Source: Cherax quadricarinatus (lineage: Eukaryota; Arthropoda; Malacostraca; Decapoda; Parastacidae). Taken from it: a DNA stretch of 64,000 nucleotides. The notes under the pieces are model-generated. The model did no database searches. It had not been told where the DNA came from and worked only from the letters and a program-made list of their open reading frames with translations. This document shows positions 57,468 through 64,000 of the stretch, in pieces. Within the stretch, counting starts at the first letter, position 1. Every line of letters begins with the position of its first letter. The translations under genes and the position numbers were made by a program. The stretch is taken from the NCBI RefSeq assembly GCF_038502225.1, contig NC_091382.1, positions 12,886,068-12,950,067 on the forward strand. The letters are read 5' to 3'.

Positions 57468-60400
57468 GGTTACCAGCTTGGATCCGAGATCTGCCATACT
57501 GCCGCAGAGTATGATGTACGGATTAAGTCCTTACAAGGCAATGCATTCTCCAGTAGCGTACCCAAGCGATCAGGCACTGGTAATTCTGCCACTCCCATCA
57601 GTGTTCCACCTATACCTTCAGACTTGCAGGATAGTCCGATGCCTCAAGTGTCCGAGGACACTCAGATTGCCTTGAGTGCACAACCTATCCCTGCAATGAC
57701 TGCTAGTTCGAGTAGTAGTTTCTCCACAGGGGATGCCTTGTCAGAAAACGATTACTTGAAACTAGTAATGCCATCTCTTGTTGATGTCACATGCCGTCTG
57801 CAGAAAGACGTCTCTGTTGCGGCTAGTGCTCTCACTAGAGTGTCTGTAGTTGTTCCTAGTGTTCCAGATGGTGATAACGTCCTAGTTGACAGTGATTCCT
57901 GCAAAGTAAAAGGTCTATTTGTTGAACCATCCTTACATGTTGTAAGAGATAGTAAGATCCATTTCTTCCTAGCCAACACTTCTGGTCACAGTGTTTGCCT
58001 CAGAGCAAATACCAATCTTGTTGACCTTGTTCACTATCCTTACCCTGTTCAGGTAGAGGATGAGTTGTCACCTGACCAGTGGGTCGGTGCTATTTCTACC
58101 GGGGAGACCTCATCCACTTCACTGGATCAATCTGTTCCACCAGTTAAGGAGAAAGACTTAGCTCCCACTGACTTCCCAGATGAAGTCAAGCGTTTGTTGA
58201 CTCTGTTGAACAAACGTCGTAAAGCCATTGCTTTACTAGGTGAGAAGATGGGTATAACGAACTTATTGTCCCATCGTATTCCACTTGAACCTGGTACTAG
58301 ACCTATCTACATACCTGCATACAGAATGCCTCATTCACAAGTTGCTGTCGCAGAAGAATTGATCAATCAAATGCTTGATGATGGAGTTATTGCACCTAGC
58401 AATTCACCTTGGAATGCACCCTTGATCCTAGTACCTAAGAAGGATGGTACTTGGCGCCCAGTAATTGACTTTAGGAAGTTAAATGCGAAAACCATTCCAG
58501 ATCGCTTCCCACTTCCTGTACTGGGTGATCTTTTACGTAACATCGGAGATAACAAAGTCTTTTCAACCCTGGATTTGTTACAAGGGTTTTGGCAAGTCCC
58601 TCTTCACGAGGACAGCCAAGAGCTAACTGCATTCTCCACTCCTACAGGTCATTATCACTTCCTCCGTATGGCGTTTGGATTACGATCTTCCCCTATCACG
58701 TTCTCAAGGCTCATGACTAATATCTTTAGAGGTCTCATAGGTAATGCACTTATGGTGTACTTAGATGACGTAATCGTCATGTCTAAAGACGTGGATACAC
58801 ACTTGAAAAGACTTGATGTAGTACTTGGTAAGCTTGAAGAAGCCAATTTAAAGATTAAACTGTCTAAAAGTCAATTTTTCAGATCAGAAATTAAGTTTCT
58901 TGGTCACGTAGTCACTCCTAGAGGGGTTACGACTGACCAAAGTAAAGTAACTGCAGTACTAAATTTTCCAACTCCCAAAACTGCTGATGCCGTAAGATCC
59001 TTTGTGGGCTTAGCAGGTTTTTATAGATCTTTCATTGCCAATTTTTCTTCCATAGCTGCTCCTCTAACTGAGTTGCTTAAGAAAGATGCTCCTTTTGTTT
59101 GGACCTTCTGTCAAGAAAGAGCATTCCAAACTCTAAAAGAAAAGCTAACATCTGCTCCAATTTTGAAATTTCCAGATTTTTCTAAGCCCTTCTATCTGAC
59201 AACTGATGCTAGTTCAATTGGCATAGGTGCCGTACTAGCTCAGAAGACCGATGGCAAGTACAACGCAGTTGCATTTGCTAGCCGAGTCCTTACAAAGGCT
59301 GAACGTAATTATACAGTAACTGAGCAAGAAGCTTTAGCAATAGTATGGTCTTTAAAGCACTTCCGAGACATTATTTATCAGTACTCTGTTCATGTCTTGA
59401 CAGACCATGCTCCACTGATACCCTTATTCCAGAACAAACAACCTACTGGAAGGTTAGCCAGATGGACCTTGACTATCCAAGAGTTCAATCCCACCTTTGA
59501 GCATTTACCTGGCAAGTCAAATGTAGTCGCAGATGCCTTATCGCGACATGTTAGTATAGTAACTGCAGACCCTCCATTTAGTGCTGAAGATGTAAAGAAT
59601 GCTCAACGAACAGATCCCATGTGGTCTGGTGTGATTCGATTCCTGCTCCAGGAAGATCTTATTCTGACTGTGAAGCCACCAGCACCCATCAGTGACTTTG
59701 TCATGAACCAAGAATTACTTTATCGAACAGCCGAGTTGGGTACTCCTAGCAGAAGAGTATACCAGTTAGTAATTCCACAGTCACTAGTGAATGTAGCCTT
59801 ACAGCTAGTTCACGATGTACCAGGTGTTGCACACCCTGGTATGGATCGTTCAGTAAAACAAGCCAGATTGAAATACTTTTGGCCTCGTATGGCAACTGAT
59901 ATTTCTGAGTATGTTAAGAAATGTAGTGTCTGCATGCAACATAAAGGTAATGCTAATGGTCCTAATCCAATCCAAGTATATCCAACTACTAGCGAACCGT
60001 GGGAAAGAGTTGCGCTAGATTTGTTAACTAATTTCCAATGTTCCCTCCAGGGCAACAAACATCTGTGTGTTATGGTAGACCATTTCACCAGATATTGTGA
60101 GTTAGTTCCTATTGCAGATAAGACTGCCGAGACAGTAGCTAAAGCGTTTAAAGAACGCATTATCTGCAGGCATTCCACCCCTAAGTCCCTAGTAACAGAT
60201 AATGGAGGTGAATTCTGTAATGAGATTCTTGAAAATTTGTGCACCTTGTACAAGATCTCTAAATCCACCATTGTTCCTCATCATCCTGCCAGCAATGGGT
60301 TAGCGGAACGAACCAATAAGAAAGTACTTGATGTCTTGAGAGCCACTATCAATCCCAACAGTGAAACTTGGGATGAAGTCATACCTGATGTGCAGTGTGC

Positions 60401-61130
60401 TATAAATTCTGCTTACAATGTTTCTATAGGTGACACTCCACATTATGCATTGTACGGTGTAGATAAACGTTTGCCTTATGAGTTGTTATATTCTAATCAG
60501 AAACCAAATTACAACCCTGATGATTTCATAGCAACTCGTACCAGCTTAGCTCAAAGTGTTTTTAGAAGAATCCGTGAAACACTTCATAAATCAACAACAG
60601 AATTTACAAGAGTCGCAAACACTCGAGCAAAGCCATCCAAAATCAAAGTAGGTTCGAGAGTTATGCTGATTAACTTTAACAAAACGTCTGCAATGCCAAA
60701 GCTTGATCAAAAGTTTGTTGGTCCTTATCGAGTAGTTGAACATATCACTGGTAATAAGTATAAGGTTAGAGAGATTAGTACTGGTCAGTATAAAGAATCG
60801 CATTTAGATCATATGAAGTTAGTATGTGATGATAATGATGTTCCAACCCAGACTAATGTGACAGACTCTAACAATCCTCCTGATCCTGTACCCTCTTCCT
60901 CTGATACTCAGTCAGATGATCAACCTGAATGTCGTTATTCTCTACGTACACGACAGGTATTGAGAAATCCTCAAGTATCATTTGTAACTACCAATTCAGA
61001 TTTGCCTCAAATACAGCATGAGTTAGCCAATGCTACAGAGTTTGATCCTCCCAGAGATGACACCCATTCTGCATATGTCAATCTCACCCTAGCAGAGTTG
61101 GGGTTAAATGTAAATAACCTGTATAGATGA
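57468..61130 (+). CDS. pol: gypsy Pol: reverse transcriptase, RNase H, integrase
   Basis: Copies element RNA into DNA and inserts it. The frame is the protease frame, open from 57468 after one TAG through to TGA 61128-61130; the first ATG is 57639. RT carries FRKLNAKT, LLQGFWQV and catalytic YLDD at 58758-58769. RNase H has TDAS (Asp at 59205), EQEALAI and LTDHAP. Integrase has an HHCC zinc domain (His at 59811; KCSVCMQHK) and DD35E residues at Asp 60018, Asp 60198 and Glu 60306, with 35 residues between the last two. A GPY module (KFVGPYRVVEH) follows, then a basic tail. All catalytic residues I can check are present. The only lesion seen is the upstream TAG. No chromodomain. Confidence 0.93.
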   Translation, partial: GYQLGSEICHTAAEYDVRIKSLQGNAFSSSVPKRSGTGNSATPISVPPIPSDLQDSPMPQVSEDTQIALSAQPIPAMTASSSSSFSTGDALSENDYLKLVMPSLVDVTCRLQKDVSVAASALTRVSVVVPSVPDGDNVLVDSDSCKVKGLFVEPSLHVVRDSKIHFFLANTSGHSVCLRANTNLVDLVHYPYPVQVEDELSPDQWVGAISTGETSSTSLDQSVPPVKEKDLAPTDFPDEVKRLLTLLNKRRKAIALLGEKMGITNLLSHRIPLEPGTRPIYIPAYRMPHSQVAVAEELINQMLDDGVIAPSNSPWNAPLILVPKKDGTWRPVIDFRKLNAKTIPDRFPLPVLGDLLRNIGDNKVFSTLDLLQGFWQVPLHEDSQELTAFSTPTGHYHFLRMAFGLRSSPITFSRLMTNIFRGLIGNALMVYLDDVIVMSKDVDTHLKRLDVVLGKLEEANLKIKLSKSQFFRSEIKFLGHVVTPRGVTTDQSKVTAVLNFPTPKTADAVRSFVGLAGFYRSFIANFSSIAAPLTELLKKDAPFVWTFCQERAFQTLKEKLTSAPILKFPDFSKPFYLTTDASSIGIGAVLAQKTDGKYNAVAFASRVLTKAERNYTVTEQEALAIVWSLKHFRDIIYQYSVHVLTDHAPLIPLFQNKQPTGRLARWTLTIQEFNPTFEHLPGKSNVVADALSRHVSIVTADPPFSAEDVKNAQRTDPMWSGVIRFLLQEDLILTVKPPAPISDFVMNQELLYRTAELGTPSRRVYQLVIPQSLVNVALQLVHDVPGVAHPGMDRSVKQARLKYFWPRMATDISEYVKKCSVCMQHKGNANGPNPIQVYPTTSEPWERVALDLLTNFQCSLQGNKHLCVMVDHFTRYCELVPIADKTAETVAKAFKERIICRHSTPKSLVTDNGGEFCNEILENLCTLYKISKSTIVPHHPASNGLAERTNKKVLDVLRATINPNSETWDEVIPDVQCAINSAYNVSIGDTPHYALYGVDKRLPYELLYSNQKPNYNPDDFIATRTSLAQSVFRRIRETLHKSTTEFTRVANTRAKPSKIKVGSRVMLINFNKTSAMPKLDQKFVGPYRVVEHITGNKYKVREISTGQYKESHLDHMKLVCDDNDVPTQTNVTDSNNPPDPVPSSSDTQSDDQPECRYSLRTRQVLRNPQVSFVTTNSDLPQIQHELANATEFDPPRDDTHSAYVNLTLAELGLNVNNLYR

Positions 61131-61530
61131 ATAATTACAGTATCAACTTATCAGTATTCAAGAATTTTTTTTTTGTGTTCATGTTCTCTCCGCATTCTGA
61201 GAGTTAACAGTCTAGATTTGAGTGCACCGAATCTGCCTTTCTGTTAAACACTCTTCTTTGTATATATTCCTTCCTCAGAATCCGTAGATCACACGAATAC
61301 AGATCGATCGATCAAATTTTTTTTTATCACTTCTATTGTGTAATCTCAACGTTGAGTTTCATTCGATGAGTTGTGCTATATTATACCTTGTATTGCATTA
61401 CAGTTTCAGTTATGTAAGCTTCCATTCCAATGTTCTACTTATGTATGTTATAATGTTTAATTGTTGTGTACTTTGACATTGTATAGAATCAGCCCAAGCC
61501 GTATACCTGCCATCTCTAGTTTGTATTAGT
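61131..61530 (+). other. gypsy 3' non-coding region
   Basis: About 400 T-rich bases after pol, with no ORF and no clear polypurine tract next to the LTR. The expected purine run before 61531 or 61566 is missing. Confidence 0.7.
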
Positions 61531-61565
61531 TGTATGTCGGGACGACATACGTTAGCGTCGCCGAG

Positions 61566-61853
61566 CTCTCAGTAGTAGTAACCAGTTACCAGTAACCAGT
61601 GTACCAGTAGTTGACTCACTACCAACCGTCTCTGCCTGAGTCACTGTCTGAATTCATATTGTGCTGACCACAGCAGTATTCAAAGGCCCCCTCACATATG
61701 GGTACTGTGGGCGGCCAGTCAGTTATACGAGAGTGAGCAAGAGAGACAAGGTTACGGCTGTAAGGGCGCTCCCCACATAATCCGTAATATACGTACTACC
61801 AGCCTACGTGAGTATTACTTTACCCTATCCACGTATCGAACTCCCACATGATA
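61566..61853 (+). repeat. 3' LTR of gypsy element (288 bp matched; may start at 61531)
   Basis: Matches the 5' LTR with about five substitutions and a 4-base GTCT insertion near 61645. Upstream, TGTATGTCGGGACGACATAC at 61531-61550 is an inverted repeat starting with TG and may be the real LTR start, giving 323 bases. The element's end is followed directly by (CA)n. Confidence 0.88.
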
Positions 61854-61930
61854 CACCCACACCCACACACCCACACCCACACACCCACACACACACCCAC
61901 ACACACACACACACACCCACACACACACGT
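61854..61930. repeat. (CA)n / CACCCACAC microsatellite
   Basis: Same interrupted CACCCACAC pattern as 52607-52767, on the other side of the CR1 fragment and gypsy element. Confidence 0.9.
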
Positions 61931-62355
61931 ACACACAAAAAGTTTCACAAAATCACATTAATCAAAATCACTGTATGCACAAAGCAAAACAGTATCTAAG
62001 TATATCTCATCGTGCAAAAACTCAGCACGTAACATACATACAAACTAAAACACACTTCATATCGCAAATAACTTACTACTCAAGAATCGTGTCATACATA
62101 ACTGATTCACATCAAATTATACATAAAAAAATCTACTATATTATACCTACATTCTGAAAAGTGTGTATCTAACATAATGAGACCTTGAGCTCTACATCCA
62201 CACTTGGCTGCCATAAAGTCTCAATGAAAACCAGGAAACCTTTCCAAACCCACATTCACAACACTCTCACGACCCCCCCCCCAAAGGAGGCGAGCCCGTT
62301 GTGACCCCCTGACTCCCTCCAACCTATGAAAACCCCTTCACTCACTCATTATCAA
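61931..62355 (-). other. proximal 3' UTR of minus-strand Tx1/L1-like element, copy 2
   Basis: Non-coding sequence between the ORF2 stop (62356) and the microsatellite. The reverse complement of about 62280-62305 resembles 3630-3655 in copy 1 (ACGGG-TCGCCTCC), tying the two UTRs together. A C9 run lies at about 62273-62281. Confidence 0.65.
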
Positions 62356-64000
62356 TCACAGATTTACGAGAATCCCTAACGTTAGCATTCTATACCCCTC
62401 TGAGAAAGCCTGATCCCACCTCCTCCCATACAAATCTCTGTTACGACACATCGTATGATAGAACGTTACCGCAAGAACCTTTCTTCTCTCCTCACTATCC
62501 CCTCTCCCCCTCATCACCCACGACATATATATATAATCTACCATGATATAATCTAAAGCTCTTATGACACCCTTGTCTAACCCACCCGTATCTAGACTTA
62601 AAGCACGCAGAACCGACACCCCACGGCCCCCCACCCTCTGTACCAACCTACTTAACCAGCACCTAACCTCCTCTAGCCCTTCACAAAAGTAAACTACATG
62701 GAACGCAGTCTCATCCCCTCCACAGATACCACACCCCCCACCCTCTGCAACCTGTCTGTTTCGTAGTATCTCACCAGACGGCAGGATCCCATGCAGGAAA
62801 CGAAACATCACCTCACGTGCCCGAGGGTTTAACTGCAGTTTACTAAATCTAAACCAAATACTCTTCCATGTATACAGGGGGAACAAACCCTCAACTGGGA
62901 TAACGCACCTACCTACAAGTAACCTACACAAAACCCTTATACGAACCTTTCTCAGTTCCTTAACCAACATCACAGCCCTCAAAACGATTTCACATTCCCT
63001 CAACTCCATTCCTCGATACCACACACCCAGCCTGTCGTGTATCATTCCCAACTGCCCCGCGTTCACACCCTCACACAACACTTCCCATTTAATAAACACA
63101 CATTTAGCCCTCCGTCTCAAATCCATCAACCCCAACCCACCCACAACTTCCCTCCGTAACCAATCACAACGTGAACCCCACAAAAATTTGTACACCCGTC
63201 TTAGAATTCCCGCAATCGCTGTCCCTGTAATTGGGAACACAGCTGCAACATGCCAAATCTTACTATACAATAAAATGTTTACGACTATCACTCGCTGTAT
63301 AAGAGTTAGGTGCTGGGGTCTCAGAACACCTAGACGCCCCACGATCCTTTCCAATAACCTATCGGAGTTTTCCTCCCGCGCCGCAACCATGTCATCCTTA
63401 TAAATAATACCACAAATCTTTAAAGACAACGCCCATTCTTTAACAACATTACATCTCCCCCCACACCCCCCACCCAAGAACCCAACCCCATGCACCTTGA
63501 CTTCGCACTATTTACCTGCATACCCGTGGCACTTCCAAATAATTGCACAACCTCGTCCAACACTCCCATTGACATCCCTTCACGAATGAGCACAGTGGTG
63601 TCGTCAAAGTATTCAATTAAACCCGGCCAGGCCCTCCCACCCCCCACACTTCCCTCACATGGCGTACATAAGCTGCGGTCAACCATTCTATAAAAGGGGT
63701 CCTGGAAACATGCAAACAATATTTGGGACATGGGGCATCCCTGTCTAAGGCCTCTACCCATTGCAATATCCCTCCCCATACAACCATTAATCTGTATCCT
63801 CATTTTCGCCCCCTTGTATAGCGTATTTACCCACTCGACTATTTCCTCCCCAAAACCCTGTCTCCTAAGTATAACCTGCAAAGCTCCCCTTTCCACTCTA
63901 TCATATGCTCCCTGCCAATCTAGAGCCAACAAAGCCGCCCCTTCACCCCCACCCTTAGCTTCCACAAAACTTCTCAGTATCCCATGTCCTTCAATCATCG
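62356..64000 (-). pseudogene. Tx1/L1-like ORF2, copy 2 (RT to C-terminus, frameshifted, runs off window)
   Basis: The minus-strand RT portion enters at the window end and is open to 63420 (LDWQGAYDRVE, GRGLRQGCPMSQ, catalytic YFDD). It then shifts frame within 63449-63475, a C-rich run on the + strand, and continues from about 63460 to the stop at 62356. The C-terminal CX2CX7HX4C knuckle (CGICGGDETAFHVVYFC) is intact. It is colinear with copy 1 (for example LTLIQRVIVVNILLYSKIWH against LTLVQRAIVINVLLYSKVWH) but diverged at many residues, so it is a separate lineage rather than a recent duplicate. Confidence 0.9.

Larger units (their letters stand above)
53165..61853 (+). mobile_element. Ty3/gypsy LTR retrotransposon, near complete
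   Basis: Two direct LTRs flank a primer-binding-like site, a long leader, gag, protease, RT, RNase H and integrase in the Ty3/gypsy order. The integrase ends in a GPY-type module. No envelope ORF follows pol. The element sits inside a (CA)n tract, so target duplications cannot be recognised. Coding blocks are open except for the gag/protease frame change and one TAG before RT. LTR similarity (about five substitutions and one 4-base indel) implies recent insertion. Confidence 0.93.

Noticed and set aside
61131..61565. Envelope gene downstream of pol
   Set aside because: Only about 400 non-coding bases lie between pol and the 3' LTR; no ORF, signal peptide or transmembrane segment.

Overview
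This is a 64-kb stretch of eukaryotic, almost certainly arthropod DNA made almost entirely of transposable elements and tandem repeats. I find no host protein gene, tRNA or rRNA. A decapod crustacean (crayfish, lobster or shrimp group) is my best guess. It rests on recalled resemblance to repeats common in decapods: CR1 3' ends reading like 'aagaacataagaatgaagg', the tail repeat 'aaataggtgagtac', and a foldback repeat containing 'gatgaagccactgtgtggcg'. No search was run.

Left flank, 1-6116: the 3' part of a Tx1/L1-like non-LTR retrotransposon on the + strand (end of ORF1, full-length but frameshifted ORF2, poly-A), a short unassigned repeat, then a 5'-truncated L2/jockey-type element ending in a (TTTGA)n tail.

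Centre, 6116-49075: about 3 kb of a 13-bp minisatellite (GATTCTTTACTAA), followed by a head-to-tail macrosatellite of eleven ~3.6-3.7 kb units. Each unit is a fossil nest: a minus-strand CR1-like reverse transcriptase fragment, split by a ~1.85-kb pogo/Tigger-like non-autonomous DNA element at a TA target; inside that element a minus-strand 3' tail of the same L2-like family seen at 5.7-6.1 kb; then a short block of the 13-bp minisatellite. Two subtypes occur in the order A A B A B A B A A A B. They differ in CR1 sequence, in minisatellite block length and in an RT catalytic residue (FADN in A, FADD in B). One unit carries a private 294-bp SINE-like insertion with a 10-bp target duplication.

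Right flank, 49076-64000: an ORF1-only Tx1/L1-like element (RRM-like region, zinc knuckle, 56-residue tandem duplication, long 3' region with its own duplication) interrupted by a 354-bp foldback element. Then comes a nested stack: a minus-strand Tx1-like element whose (CA)n-bearing 3' UTR has apparently received a CR1 fragment and a near-complete Ty3/gypsy LTR retrotransposon (53165-61853; gag, protease, RT, RNase H, integrase). The gypsy element is young-looking (LTRs ~98% alike by eye). Its protease and RT lie in one reading frame separated by a single TAG.

Functionally nothing here acts as a host pathway. The window records successive insertions followed by tandem amplification and homogenisation, as expected of heterochromatin.
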